Positions 1 to 8,748 of a stretch of 64,000 nucleotides of DNA are shown piece after piece (the stretch's first letter is position 1; every line of letters starts with the position of its first letter). The notes below the pieces were generated by a model that made no database searches, had not been told where the DNA came from, and worked only from the letters and a program-made list of their open reading frames with translations. The stretch comes from Comamonadaceae bacterium G21597-S1. Its GTDB lineage: Bacteria > Pseudomonadota > Gammaproteobacteria > Burkholderiales > Burkholderiaceae_C. The DNA is taken from assembly GCA_027214345.1 (NCBI GenBank), contig JAPWHR010000001.1, forward strand, positions 434,001-498,000, in the 5' to 3' direction. A program made the position numbers and the translations under genes.

Positions 1-915
1 CAGAAGGACGCCACCCCCGAGCAGCTGTCGATCCGCGAGATCTACAGCGGCATCATGGCGGTGCCGGCGCGACTGCTCAAGACCTGGCTGGCGCGGCTGG
101 ACAACAAGAACGCGCAGAAGGAGTATTACCTGACCGACATCGTCAAGTTCGCCGTCGCCGACGGCGTGCCGGTGGTGGCGCACCGCATCCAGGACGCGGT
201 GCAGGTGGCCGGGGTCAACAGCCCGGTGCAGCTGGCCGAGCTCGAGCGGGCCTACCAGCAGCGCCAGGCGACGCGGCTGATGGAGCAGGGCGTGCGTCTG
301 TCCGACCCGGCGCGCATCGACGTGCGAGGCGAGCTGCAGTGTGGCCAGGACGTGGCGATCGACGTCAACTGCGTATTCGAGGGATCGGTCCAGCTCGGCG
401 ACGACGTGCGCATCGGAGCCAACTGCGTCATCGCCAATGTCCGGATCGAGGCCGGTGCGGTGATCCATCCCTTCACCCACATCGATGGCGAGAAGACCGG
501 GGTCACGGTCGGTGCCGGCGCGCTGATCGGGCCGTTTGCGCGCCTGCGTCCGGGAGCGCAGTTGGGCGCCGAGGTGCATATCGGCAACTTCGTCGAGGTG
601 AAGAATTCCACGCTGGCCAAGGGCGCCAAGGCCAATCACCTGGCTTACCTGGGCGACGCAACGGTGGGCGAACGCGTCAACTACGGCGCCGGCAGCATCA
701 CCGCCAACTATGACGGCGCGTTCAAGCACCGCACGGTGATCGAGGACGACGTACACGTGGGCAGCAACTGCGTGCTGGTCGCACCGGTCACGCTCGGCGC
801 CGGCGGCACGGTTGGCGGGGGTTCGACCATCACCAAGGACACGGCGCCGGGAGCCCTCAGTGTTGCGCGTGGGCGCCAGACCACGATTGCCGGATGGAAA
901 CGCCCGAAGAAATGA
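1..915 (+). CDS. glmU: Bifunctional UDP-N-acetylglucosamine pyrophosphorylase / glucosamine-1-phosphate acetyltransferase, 3' part
   Basis: The reading frame is open from base 1, so the 5' end lies outside the window; 304 residues remain of a protein that is usually about 455. What is left is the end of the nucleotidyltransferase domain (IREIYSGIMAVP) and the complete C-terminal left-handed beta-helix acetyltransferase. The helix is recognisable from hexapeptide repeats, the RLRPGAQLG and VEVKNSTL segments, the catalytic-His motif NHLAYLGD and NYGAGSITANYDG. The enzyme makes UDP-GlcNAc from glucosamine-1-phosphate in the cytoplasm for peptidoglycan and LPS. glmS, which supplies the same pathway, lies about 1.4 kb downstream on the same strand. 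The stop codon overlaps the next gene by four bases (ATGA). Confidence 0.97.
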   Translation, partial: QKDATPEQLSIREIYSGIMAVPARLLKTWLARLDNKNAQKEYYLTDIVKFAVADGVPVVAHRIQDAVQVAGVNSPVQLAELERAYQQRQATRLMEQGVRLSDPARIDVRGELQCGQDVAIDVNCVFEGSVQLGDDVRIGANCVIANVRIEAGAVIHPFTHIDGEKTGVTVGAGALIGPFARLRPGAQLGAEVHIGNFVEVKNSTLAKGAKANHLAYLGDATVGERVNYGAGSITANYDGAFKHRTVIEDDVHVGSNCVLVAPVTLGAGGTVGGGSTITKDTAPGALSVARGRQTTIAGWKRPKK

Positions 916-1667
916 CAGCCGACCGCACGTCGGTCGAACTGCGCCAACGGGTCGATCAGCTCGAGCGTGAACTGGCCCAGGTGCAACTGGCGCTGGAGGA
1001 TTTCACGTATTCGGTCTCGCACGACCTGCGCGCCTCCTTGCGCCATGTGACCGCGTACCTGCGTATTGCGCGTGAAGACCTGGGCGACGCGCTGGACCCC
1101 GCCGTTGCCAATCACCTGGATACGGCCGCCGGCGCTGCGACCCGTATGGGCCGACTGATGGACGGGCTGATGGAGCTCTCTCGCGTCGGCCGAGCGGTGC
1201 TGCAGCCGGGCGTGGTCGACCTGGGCGCGTTGCTGGACGACGTGCGCCATCATCTGGAGCCGGCGTGCGAGCGGCGTGCGCTGCGCTGGCATGTGGCGCC
1301 CGACCTGCCGCGGGTCCGCGGTGACCTGGCCTTGCTGAACCAGTTGTTGACCAGCCTGGTCGACAACGCAATCAAATTCAGCCGCGACCGCGACATGGCC
1401 GAGATCACGATCGGCTGGTCGCCGCTGGACCAGCCCGGCATGTGCGAGATCCATGTGCAGGACAACGGCGTCGGCTTCGATCCGCGCATGCAGGACCGTC
1501 TGTTCCGCGTGTTTCAGAGCCTGCACAGCGCACGCGAGTTCGACGGCATCGCCGTCGGCCTGGCACTGGCACGGCGTGTGGTCGAGCGCCACGGCGGGCA
1601 GATCCGCGCCCATGGCGAGCCCGGGCAAGGTTGTCGGATCAGCTTCAGCCTTCCGCTGGCGGTTTGA
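912..1667 (+). CDS. Soluble sensor histidine kinase
   Basis: A protein of about 251 aa with no transmembrane segment. It begins with a short heptad-like coiled coil (about residues 8-30), followed by an H-box FTYSVSHDLRASLRHV and a HATPase_c domain with N-box LVDNAIKFS, DNGVGFD and a slightly degenerate G2 box GIAVGLALARRV. The H-box resembles those of phytochrome-type kinases, but no photosensory or PAS domain is present, so the input may come through a partner. The start at 912 overlaps the glmU stop as ATGA, suggesting translational coupling; an in-frame ATG at 894 is the alternative. The 3' end overlaps the convergent Lrp-type gene by 23 bp. No partner response regulator lies next to it. 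Confidence 0.85.
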   Translation: MTADRTSVELRQRVDQLERELAQVQLALEDFTYSVSHDLRASLRHVTAYLRIAREDLGDALDPAVANHLDTAAGAATRMGRLMDGLMELSRVGRAVLQPGVVDLGALLDDVRHHLEPACERRALRWHVAPDLPRVRGDLALLNQLLTSLVDNAIKFSRDRDMAEITIGWSPLDQPGMCEIHVQDNGVGFDPRMQDRLFRVFQSLHSAREFDGIAVGLALARRVVERHGGQIRAHGEPGQGCRISFSLPLAV

Positions 1668-2154
1668 GGGTCGGGCTCAAGGGCAGGCGTGCGCCGAACT
1701 TGGCACGCTTGACGCTGAAGTAAGCCTTGACGTTGCGCACATTCGCGTCGCTGGTGAACAGGCGCTGCGCCAGAGCATGGTATTGCGGCATGTCAGGCGC
1801 ATGCACGACCAGCACGAAATCGGGACCGGGCGAGACGCGATAACACTGCTGGACCGCGTCGTCGGCCTGTACCCGCTGCTCGAACGCGTCCAGCCATTCG
1901 GCACCCTGCCGGTCCAGCGAGATCTCCACGATGGCGGTCAGCCCGTGGCCGAGCATTGGCGCCAGCCGGTCGGACGACAACACCGCCACCTGCTGCTCGA
2001 TGATGCCGGCCTCGCGCAGCCGCTTGACCCGCCGCAGGCAGGTCGGCGGCGAGGTGAAGACCCGTTGCGCCAGTTCCAGGTTGCTCAGCGAGGCGTCGTT
2101 TTGCAGCTGTTCGAGCAGACGCAGGTCGATATCGTCAAGTTCGAATTGTTCCAT
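1645..2154 (-). CDS. Lrp/AsnC-family transcriptional regulator
   Basis: A 169-aa protein starting at MEQFELDDIDLRLL; an in-frame upstream start at 2184 would add ten residues of poor character. The N-terminal winged HTH (LELAQRVFTSPPTCLRRVKRLREAG) is followed by the RAM/AsnC ligand-binding fold with the typical YRVSPGPDFVLVV strand. Such regulators form octamers that bind amino acids and AT-rich DNA. It is divergent from glmS, and the 136 bp between them is unusually AT-rich for this window, as expected for an Lrp-type operator. A regulator of this family between glmU and glmS is a known arrangement in Burkholderiales. The effector cannot be read from the sequence. Confidence 0.9.
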   Translation of the reverse strand: MEQFELDDIDLRLLEQLQNDASLSNLELAQRVFTSPPTCLRRVKRLREAGIIEQQVAVLSSDRLAPMLGHGLTAIVEISLDRQGAEWLDAFEQRVQADDAVQQCYRVSPGPDFVLVVHAPDMPQYHALAQRLFTSDANVRNVKAYFSVKRAKFGARLPLSPTLKPPAEG

Positions 2155-2290
2155 GAGTCGATCATCTATGAAATAAATGTTCAACTCAATGACATCGTGA
2201 AACGATCATTCAGATTTGTGCATTATTTGGCGGAATATTTTTTGCGACTGCCCGTACCATCGCGCCACTACTACAGCAGGAGCTCTTTTT
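2155..2290. promoter_or_regulatory. AT-rich divergent control region between the Lrp gene and glmS
   Basis: This spacer has several A/T runs (around 2165-2245) in otherwise GC-rich DNA and must carry the promoters of both divergent genes. An AGGAG ribosome-binding site at 2278-2282 sits 8 bases before the glmS ATG. Binding by the neighbouring Lrp-type protein is inferred from position and composition only; no individual box is called. Confidence 0.45.
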
Positions 2291-4159
2291 ATGTGTGGCA
2301 TTGTCGGCGCCGTATCCACCCGCAACATCGTCCCCATCCTGGTCCAGGGCCTGCAGCGGCTCGAGTACCGCGGTTACGACTCCTGCGGCGTTGCCGTCCA
2401 CGTCGATGGCCTGCAGCGGGCCCGATCCACCTCGCGGGTGGCCGAACTGATCGAACAGGTCAGCAACGGCAAGCTGCAGGGCGGCACCGGTATTGCCCAT
2501 ACCCGCTGGGCGACCCACGGCGCGCCGGCGGTGCACAACGCGCATCCCCACTTCAGCCACGGCACTGGCGCCGACGCCCATGACCGCCCCGGGCGGATTG
2601 CGCTGGTGCACAACGGCATCATCGAGAACCACGATGAATTGCGTGCATCCCTGAGCGCCAAGGGTTATGTCTTCCAGAGCCAGACCGACACCGAGGTCAT
2701 CGCCCATCTGGTCGACAGCGTCTACGACGGCGACCTGTTCGAGGCCGTGCAGGCCGCGGTGCAGCAGTTGCGTGGCGCCTACGCGATCGCGGTGTTCTGC
2801 AAGGACGAACCCCAGCGCCTGGTCGGGGCACGGGCCGGCTCGCCACTGATCCTGGGCGTAGGCCAGGACGGTCAGGAACATTTCCTGGCCAGCGACGCGA
2901 TGGCATTGGCCGGCGTGACCGACCAGATCGTCTACCTGGAAGAGGGCGACGTGGTCGACGTGCAACTGGGCAAGTACTGGCTCATCGACAAGAACCACAA
3001 GGCGGTGGAGCCGACCAAGCGCCCGGTCAAGACGGTGCTGGCCCACAGCGGCGCGGCGGAACTGGGACCGTATCGCCATTACATGCAAAAGGAGATCTTC
3101 GAGCAGCCGCGCGCCATCGGCGACACGCTCGAGGGGGTGCTGGGCGTCGTGCCGGAACTCTTCGACGGCGCCGACGCGAGTGCGGCGCGGGTGTTCAAGC
3201 AGATCGATTCGGTGCTGATCCTGGCCTGCGGCACCAGTTATTACAGCGGCTGCACCGCCAAGTACTGGCTCGAGAGCATCGCCGGCATCCCGACCCAGGT
3301 GGAAGTGGCCAGCGAATACCGCTACCGCACCTCGGTGCCGAACCCCAGGACCCTGGTGGTCACCATCACCCAGTCCGGCGAGACGGCCGACACGCTGGCC
3401 GCGCTGCGCCATGCGCAAAGCCTGGGCATGGAGCAGACCCTGACGATCTGCAACGTGGCCACCAGCGCCATGGTGCGCGAATGCAAGCTGGCCTACATCA
3501 CGCGCGCCGGCATCGAGATCGGCGTAGCCTCGACCAAGGCCTTCACCGCGCAACTGGCCGGCCTGTTCCTGCTGACGCTGGCTCTGGCCCAGAGCCGCGG
3601 CCGCCTGAGCCAGGAACAGGAAGACACCCACCTGGCCGCGATGCGCCACCTGCCGGTGGCACTGCAGGCCGTGCTGGCGCTGGAGCCGCAGATCATCGCC
3701 TGGGCCCAGGACTTCGCGAAGATGGAAAACGCCTTGTTCCTCGGCCGCGGCCTGCATTACCCGATCGCGCTCGAGGGTGCGCTCAAACTCAAGGAGATCA
3801 GCTACATCCACGCCGAAGCCTACCCGGCCGGCGAACTCAAGCACGGCCCGCTGGCCCTGGTCACCAGCGCCATGCCGGTGGTGACCGTGGCGCCGAACGA
3901 CACCCTGCTGGAGAAACTCAAGAGCAACATGCACGAGGTGCGCGCGCGGGGCGGCGTGTTGTACGTGCTGGCCGATGCCGACACCCACATCGAACGCGCC
4001 GAAGGCATGAACGTGATCCGCATGCCGGAACACTATGGAGCCTTGTCGCCGATGCTGCACGTGGTGCCGCTGCAGCTGCTGGCCTACCACACGGCGTGTG
4101 CGCGGGGGACGGACGTGGACAAGCCACGCAATCTCGCCAAGAGCGTGACGGTGGAATGA
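2291..4159 (+). CDS. glmS: Glutamine--fructose-6-phosphate aminotransferase (isomerizing)
   Basis: 622 aa, close to the family norm of about 610. Starting at this ATG gives MCGIVGAV, placing the N-terminal nucleophile Cys right after the initiator Met, as the Ntn glutaminase domain requires; the longer frame from 2216 would bury it. The glutaminase domain (about 1-240) includes HTRWATHG and the HNGIIENH motif. Two SIS sugar-isomerase domains follow (about 290-600), with [18 protein letters not shown] and the typical C-terminus [13 protein letters not shown]. The enzyme makes glucosamine-6-phosphate from fructose-6-phosphate and glutamine, the first committed step of UDP-GlcNAc synthesis. A good Shine-Dalgarno (AGGAG) precedes it. 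Confidence 0.98.
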   Translation: MCGIVGAVSTRNIVPILVQGLQRLEYRGYDSCGVAVHVDGLQRARSTSRVAELIEQVSNGKLQGGTGIAHTRWATHGAPAVHNAHPHFSHGTGADAHDRPGRIALVHNGIIENHDELRASLSAKGYVFQSQTDTEVIAHLVDSVYDGDLFEAVQAAVQQLRGAYAIAVFCKDEPQRLVGARAGSPLILGVGQDGQEHFLASDAMALAGVTDQIVYLEEGDVVDVQLGKYWLIDKNHKAVEPTKRPVKTVLAHSGAAELGPYRHYMQKEIFEQPRAIGDTLEGVLGVVPELFDGADASAARVFKQIDSVLILACGTSYYSGCTAKYWLESIAGIPTQVEVASEYRYRTSVPNPRTLVVTITQSGETADTLAALRHAQSLGMEQTLTICNVATSAMVRECKLAYITRAGIEIGVASTKAFTAQLAGLFLLTLALAQSRGRLSQEQEDTHLAAMRHLPVALQAVLALEPQIIAWAQDFAKMENALFLGRGLHYPIALEGALKLKEISYIHAEAYPAGELKHGPLALVTSAMPVVTVAPNDTLLEKLKSNMHEVRARGGVLYVLADADTHIERAEGMNVIRMPEHYGALSPMLHVVPLQLLAYHTACARGTDVDKPRNLAKSVTVE

Positions 4160-4286
4160 TGGGTGCGCAATTGCGGCGCGCATGCGACGTGGCCGAAGGC
4201 GCATCCGATTTCTCGGCTTGCGACCCCGGCTGAGCTGAACTGGCACGACCCAGCCAAGGCCCCGAGGGCCACCCGGGCTCGTGGCT

Positions 4287-5324
4287 TCAGCCGAGCATGA
4301 ACCGGTCGGGTGCGAGGACGGGCCCCAGACCCCCCGGGGCCTGACCATGGGCCAGTGCCCGTAATGCGGCCTCGGCGCTCGCGTCGCCTGACAGGCGCCA
4401 GCGCCACCACAGCGCCGTCATCCCGGCGATCAGTGTCTGGTGCGCCGGCTCGGCGGCGAGCACGGCTGCATCACGTCGGCGCATGACCGGGGCCGTCATG
4501 CCGGTGCCGCCGCCGAAGCTGGCGTGGTCCGCGCCTTCCAACCACAACATGGCCTTGTCCCCAGCCGGCAGGCCATCGTAGACCAGTGTGCGGTAGCGGC
4601 CGTCGTCGTGTTGCGGGCCGCGATCGGCCAGCGGATTGGTGTCCAGGGAACCGGACAGCGCGAAAAAGGGACGTGTCACGCTGCCAAAGGCGCGCCGGGC
4701 GTCGTCCCGGGTGTCGGTCCTCGCGCCCGGCGACGGGCTGAAGGCGACGAAGGCGCGCGGGCGCGGATCGCTCGCGACCGCCTCGGCGCCGGCGAAGCGC
4801 TGGCCGGCAACGGCCTGCACCGTGTGCGCGCCAAAGGAGTGGCCCGAGACGCCCACCGCGTCGGCCCGCAGCCGGGTCCACAGGCCGCCGGATCGGGCGC
4901 GACGTGCGATCTCGCCGAGCACGAAAGCCACGTCGCCCACCCGTGCCAGCAATTGCTCTGCACTGGCAGCGGCGCGCAAGGCCCGCATGCCCTCGCGCAA
5001 GGTGTCGCGATCGCTGCCCGGGTGCTGTACATGCACCACCGCCACGCCAGCCCCCGCCCAGGCGCGGCCCCAGGCGGCCGCTCCGTCTCGGCTGCCGCCC
5101 AGGCCGTGCGAATGGATCACCCAGGGCCAGGGCCCATCACCCATTGGCAGACGCAGCTTGACGGGCACCGGGCGCTCGCCACGCGCGGGGTCGCTCAGCA
5201 ACGCATCGAAAACCGGACCATCTGCCGCCCATGCCGGACGCAGGCCCGGCAGGGTGGCCAAGGCGGCCACCACCGACATCGTACGCAAGGCGCCGCGACG
5301 CGCAGGATCGTTGACTGGCAACAT
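4287..5324 (-). CDS. Secreted alpha/beta hydrolase, dienelactone hydrolase / PAF-acetylhydrolase-like
   Basis: About 345 aa from the chosen start (MLPVNDPARRGALR). This gives a clean export signal: an RRGAL element that may be Tat-type, a hydrophobic core, and a cleavage site after AWA. Upstream in-frame starts would put over 60 arginine-rich residues ahead of the signal. The catalytic nucleophile lies in GVSGHSFGAHT, and HSHGLGGS probably forms the oxyanion region. The acid and histidine probably lie near SLDTNPL and EGADHASF. The overall pattern resembles the PET-hydrolase/platelet-activating-factor acetylhydrolase-like superfamily, but the substrate is unknown. It is divergent from the rhodanese gene, with 390 bp between. 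Confidence 0.8.
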   Translation of the reverse strand: MLPVNDPARRGALRTMSVVAALATLPGLRPAWAADGPVFDALLSDPARGERPVPVKLRLPMGDGPWPWVIHSHGLGGSRDGAAAWGRAWAGAGVAVVHVQHPGSDRDTLREGMRALRAAASAEQLLARVGDVAFVLGEIARRARSGGLWTRLRADAVGVSGHSFGAHTVQAVAGQRFAGAEAVASDPRPRAFVAFSPSPGARTDTRDDARRAFGSVTRPFFALSGSLDTNPLADRGPQHDDGRYRTLVYDGLPAGDKAMLWLEGADHASFGGGTGMTAPVMRRRDAAVLAAEPAHQTLIAGMTALWWRWRLSGDASAEAALRALAHGQAPGGLGPVLAPDRFMLG

Positions 5325-5714
5325 GCTGGCCAGTTTACGCGGCCGGTGTTGCGGGCGGGGGGGCCCACACAACGCGCGACGGCCAGCGGCGGTCGCGCGT
5401 TGCGACAGGCTGCGCTGCGGGTTGCCCCAGGCGACGGACGGACCGTTCCGGTCCGACGGGAACCGACGGCTTGGAATCGTGTGCATTCCATTGGAAGGTG
5501 CCGACATATTCATCGTTTCTCAGGAGACCGACTGTTGTCACAAGCCGAGATGCAGCGGCAGACCTGTCGATTTTCTTTGGCAAGCAGTCCGTCCTGCCAC
5601 GCCCTGCCCCCTGTGATCGCCCAAGCCAAAAATCTCCATCAAGCCCCTGTCGGGCATAAACTCGTATCTCCGCCGCCCGCTACCGGGCGCCCACCGACCA
5701 GGAGATACCTCCCC
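5325..5714. promoter_or_regulatory. Divergent intergenic region with a 10-bp inverted repeat
   Basis: 390 bp between the secreted hydrolase and the rhodanese gene. A perfect inverted repeat, AACGCGCGAC (5371-5380) and GTCGCGCGTT (5392-5401) separated by 11 bp, lies 47 bp upstream of the hydrolase start and could be an operator or an mRNA hairpin. An AGGAGA ribosome-binding site (5700-5705) serves the rhodanese. No convincing -35/-10 pair was found and no small gene was recognised. Confidence 0.35.
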
Positions 5715-6095
5715 ATGAAAACCGCCCTCGACCTGGTGGCTGCCGCCAAGAGCCAGATTGCCGAAATCCCCGTAGACCAGGCCGAAGCCGCGATCCGCGA
5801 TGCCGACGTGTTGCTGGACGTGCGCGAGGCCGACGAATTCGCTGCCGGCCACCTGCCCGGGGCGATCCATGCGTCGCGCGGCATGCTCGAGTTCAAGCTC
5901 AGCAGCATGCCCGAGTTGGGTGACCGCGACAAGAAGTTCGTGCTGTACTGCAAGACCAGCGGCCGCGCCGCGCTGGCCGCGCTGGCCATGAAGCAGATGG
6001 GATACCTCGACGTGCATTCGATCGCCGGTGGTTACGACGCCTGGGTGGCGGCGGGCAAGCCGGTGGCCAAGCCCGCGTTGCCGTCCTTCGGCTGA
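5715..6095 (+). CDS. Rhodanese-like sulfurtransferase, single domain
   Basis: 126 aa and no signal peptide, so cytoplasmic. It contains the rhodanese signature segments LLDVREADEFAAGHLPGAI and VLYCKTSGRAALAA. Cys79 is in the position of the persulfide-carrying catalytic cysteine, and the active-site loop CKTSGR is six residues long, as in sulfur-specific rhodaneses. The domain closes with GGYDAWVAAGKP. It is preceded by AGGAGA, nine bases upstream. Single-domain rhodaneses move sulfane sulfur between carriers. The window also contains a sulfide/persulfide oxidation locus at 27-34 kb, but nothing here shows the two are co-regulated. Confidence 0.92.
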   Translation: MKTALDLVAAAKSQIAEIPVDQAEAAIRDADVLLDVREADEFAAGHLPGAIHASRGMLEFKLSSMPELGDRDKKFVLYCKTSGRAALAALAMKQMGYLDVHSIAGGYDAWVAAGKPVAKPALPSFG

Positions 6096-6256
6096 CCCGC
6101 TGACGGGGCCCTGCGCGACCCCGAACACGTCGTTGCAGCAGCTGCGGCCCGTCGCATGGTTCGCATATCGACTGCCATCGTGCGGCAGCCTGCGGCCGAA
6201 GCGACGTTGATCCGTCGCCCCATGCGTGCGAAGATGACAACCCGAGAGTGCCCGCC

Positions 6257-7228
6257 ATGACCATCTCCATCGGAACCTTCAACCTGAACAACCTGTTCTC
6301 GCGCTACAACTTCCAGGCCGAGATCGCGGCGCTGCCGCCGCACGAGGCCGGCGGGATCGAGTTGACCTTCAGCCAGGGCGACGTGCAGGCGCGGACCTTC
6401 ATGGGGCGGCTGGTCAAGGCCAAGAATCCGGGCGACACGGCGCAGATCGCGCAGCGCATCCGTACCATGGACGTGGACGTGCTCGCGGTGCAGGAGGTCG
6501 AGCACATCGAGATCCTGCGCAGCTTCAACCGCGACCACCTCGGCGGCCTGTACCCGCACGTGGCGCTGATCGAGGGCAACGATCCGCGCATGATCGACGT
6601 CGGCGTGCTCTCGCGGTTGCCGATCGGCCCCATCGTCTCGCACCAGAGCGCCACCCATCCCGACGCGCCGGAATTGCGCGTCTTCGGCCGCGACCTGCTG
6701 GGTGTGCGTATTCTGGATGCGCGGGGCGACAAGTTGCTGACGCTGTACAACACCCACCTCAAGAGCCACTACGTTCCCGCCGACGAGGATCCGGTCGCCG
6801 GTGCCGCCCGTGCCAATGCCCGACGCCGCCGGCAGGCCGAGACGATTGCGCGCATCCTGTCGGCCGAGGAGCGGCGCGGCTCGAAGTTCGTGCTGGTCGG
6901 CGACATGAACGATCCGCCGGACAGCGCCGATCTGGCGCCCATGCTGTTCGTGGACGGCGACCCGCTGCACAACGGCCTGGCCGGCGCCGTGGAGACCCGT
7001 GCCGCCAAGGCCGAGTCGCCAGGCCAGGGGCCCGGGCCGGCCTGCGCCCAATGGACGCATCGGTACAACCCACCGGGAGCGGCGCCGCCGGTGTATGCCT
7101 TGTACGACCACATCTGGTTGTCGAGCGCGCTCGCGCCCCGGCTGCGGTCCGCCCATATCGATCGGCGCACGAAACACGGCGGCGATGGCTCCGACCACGA
7201 TCCGGCCTGGGTCGTGCTCGACCTGTGA
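6257..7228 (+). CDS. Endonuclease/exonuclease/phosphatase (EEP) family hydrolase
   Basis: 323 aa. The EEP superfamily motifs appear in order: TFNLNNLFSRYNF at the N-terminus, the metal-binding Glu in VLAVQEVEH, GVLSRLPIG, YNTHLKSHYV, LVGDMNDPPDS, and the C-terminal YDHIWLS...GSDHDPAWVVLDL with the catalytic His. No signal peptide is visible, so it is probably cytoplasmic. Family members cut nucleic acids or phosphodiesters under divalent metal, and the substrate cannot be assigned here. ATG 6257 was preferred over the in-frame GTG at 6248. It converges on the diguanylate cyclase gene, only 13 bp away. Confidence 0.88.
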   Translation: MTISIGTFNLNNLFSRYNFQAEIAALPPHEAGGIELTFSQGDVQARTFMGRLVKAKNPGDTAQIAQRIRTMDVDVLAVQEVEHIEILRSFNRDHLGGLYPHVALIEGNDPRMIDVGVLSRLPIGPIVSHQSATHPDAPELRVFGRDLLGVRILDARGDKLLTLYNTHLKSHYVPADEDPVAGAARANARRRRQAETIARILSAEERRGSKFVLVGDMNDPPDSADLAPMLFVDGDPLHNGLAGAVETRAAKAESPGQGPGPACAQWTHRYNPPGAAPPVYALYDHIWLSSALAPRLRSAHIDRRTKHGGDGSDHDPAWVVLDL

Positions 7229-7241
7229 TTCCGAGGCGTCG

Positions 7242-8147
7242 TCAGTCCGGCTCCCGCGCCCAGCGCCAGCAGTCCCGCCCGGCCGCCTTGGCCTGGTACA
7301 GCGCCTTGTCGGCGCGATCCACCACGCTGGCCATCGACTCGTCGCGTCCCGATTCGGCCAGCCCCGCGCTCATGGTCAGTCCCAGCGTACCGCTGTCCGG
7401 CAGTGGCATGGCCGCGTCCCGCAGCCCTTGCAGCAATCGCTGCGCCGCGTGTCCCGCCGCGCCAGCGTCCGGCACCTGTTGCAAGGCCAGGAACTCCTCG
7501 CCTCCGAAACGGAACAACAACTCGCCGCTGCGGCAACGGCTGCGCAGGACGTCGGCGACATGCCTGAGCGCGAGGTCACCCACGGCATGGCCATGGGTAT
7601 CGTTGACGCGTTTGAAATGGTCGACGTCCAGCAGCATGGCCACGACCCGTTCGCCATGGCGCTGCGCCGATGCGCAATACCGCAGGAAATCCTCCTCCAG
7701 GCCATAACGCAGCGGCAGCCCGGTCAAGGCGTCGATGCGGGCGCTGTGCGACAGGAACTCGGTCTTGAGATGTGCCAGATCGGCGACCACGGCGGTCTGC
7801 GTTCGTTCGAACTCCTCCAGCATGGACGGATCGCCGGCTGCGCCCGCGAGTACACCGCGGCAGATCGAACGCACGGCCACATGCATGCGCTGGTGGTGTG
7901 CCTCCAGATGCAGGGTGGTGTGCGCGTCGATGATGTCGAACCGTTCCCGGTTGCGGCGGAACCACAGGCCGAAATCGCATCGGTCGTGTGCATCGTCGGC
8001 CAGCACGTCGTCGCCGGGCGAGGTCCGCAGCAGCGCGCAGCGCAGGACGCGTCGCGTCCAGGCCATGTGCGATTGCGCTGCCTGGTCCAGGCGTTCGACG
8101 AACGCCTGGTCTTCGTGGCTGAAGGTCTTGTCCCGCATCGCTTTCAT
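7242..8147 (-). CDS. Diguanylate cyclase with N-terminal CZB zinc-binding domain (DgcZ-like)
   Basis: 301 aa from ATG 8147, with 8138 as an alternative start. The N-terminal half matches the chemoreceptor zinc-binding (CZB) domain: His27 and Cys57 are spaced as in E. coli DgcZ (30 residues), followed by a His-rich helix (His76, 80, 84, 85, 89) able to complete the site. The GGDEF domain (about 135-300) has DALTGLPLR, DVDHFKRVND and the active-site GGEEF at 215-219. The upstream inhibitory site is degenerate (RSGE instead of RxxD), so feedback by c-di-GMP may be weak. In DgcZ, zinc inhibits cyclase activity; by analogy this enzyme would tie c-di-GMP to zinc. It is the last gene of a minus-strand series starting with a DnaJ-like gene. 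Confidence 0.9.
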   Translation of the reverse strand: MKAMRDKTFSHEDQAFVERLDQAAQSHMAWTRRVLRCALLRTSPGDDVLADDAHDRCDFGLWFRRNRERFDIIDAHTTLHLEAHHQRMHVAVRSICRGVLAGAAGDPSMLEEFERTQTAVVADLAHLKTEFLSHSARIDALTGLPLRYGLEEDFLRYCASAQRHGERVVAMLLDVDHFKRVNDTHGHAVGDLALRHVADVLRSRCRSGELLFRFGGEEFLALQQVPDAGAAGHAAQRLLQGLRDAAMPLPDSGTLGLTMSAGLAESGRDESMASVVDRADKALYQAKAAGRDCWRWAREPD

Positions 8148-8271
8148 TGCGCGGACGGCATGCGCCCGGTGGACGCCGGCCGCGGATCGACGCGATCCCA
8201 CTGGCCTGGCCGAAGGAATGCGGCCACGAGATGTCGGGGCCGGCGCGTGGCCCGGTGCGCCCGCTGGCGGT

Positions 8272-8604
8272 TCATCTGAACTTGTACCAGCGCCGGTTCA
8301 ACACGGCGGCGACGGACGAGACTTCGTCGGGAAACATGCCCAGGTTGAGCTCGGTGTTGCATTGCTCGACCATGCCGCGCAGGAAGCCCGGCGTATTGAT
8401 GCGGCCCGCCGGCTTGTAGATGGCCGATCCGTCGCCGCCGACCTTGCGCACATGGCATTCGGTGCAGCGGTGCTCGCGCATCAGTTGTTCGCCCTGCGCG
8501 TGATCGGCGTCCTTGAACAGCTCGGCCGCGTCCTGGGCCAGGGCAGGCGCAGACGCGAGCGCGGTCATGGCCAGCAGCAGGGGTATGGTCGATCGATGTT
8601 TCAC
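8272..8604 (-). CDS. Periplasmic monohaem cytochrome c
   Basis: 110 aa from GTG 8604, preceded at suitable distance by GGGAG. This start gives a proper Sec signal (KHRSTIPLLLAMTALASAPA) cut before QDAAELFK; the longer frame from 8685 does not. There is a single haem-binding CTECH (CxxCH) and a likely distal Met in the C-terminal third (GMVEQC or GMFPDE). It is small, as expected for a class I electron shuttle. The gene lies between the truncated Kelch gene and the CZB-GGDEF gene, and the redox partner is unknown. Confidence 0.85.
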   Translation of the reverse strand: MKHRSTIPLLLAMTALASAPALAQDAAELFKDADHAQGEQLMREHRCTECHVRKVGGDGSAIYKPAGRINTPGFLRGMVEQCNTELNLGMFPDEVSSVAAVLNRRWYKFR

Positions 8605-8748
8605 GATGGCTCCCGAATGATGCGATCCGCACGCAGGGGCGTTGAATCGATATATGCAAATTCCATGATATACCGATCCTGCCATCGTTTCATCGGTGGA
8701 TGTACCGATGCCGGGGCTGGTATCCGGCCCGCCGGCCGGATGCGCCGT

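Noticed and set aside
2210-4348. A 712-codon frame antisense to glmS
   Set aside because: It is a GC-rich shadow: His/Arg/Gln-rich product without domains, fully opposite a clear glmS gene.
4440-5714. The long upstream extension of the rhodanese frame
   Set aside because: The rhodanese fold starts at 5715 with its own ribosome-binding site, and the extension is antisense to the secreted hydrolase.
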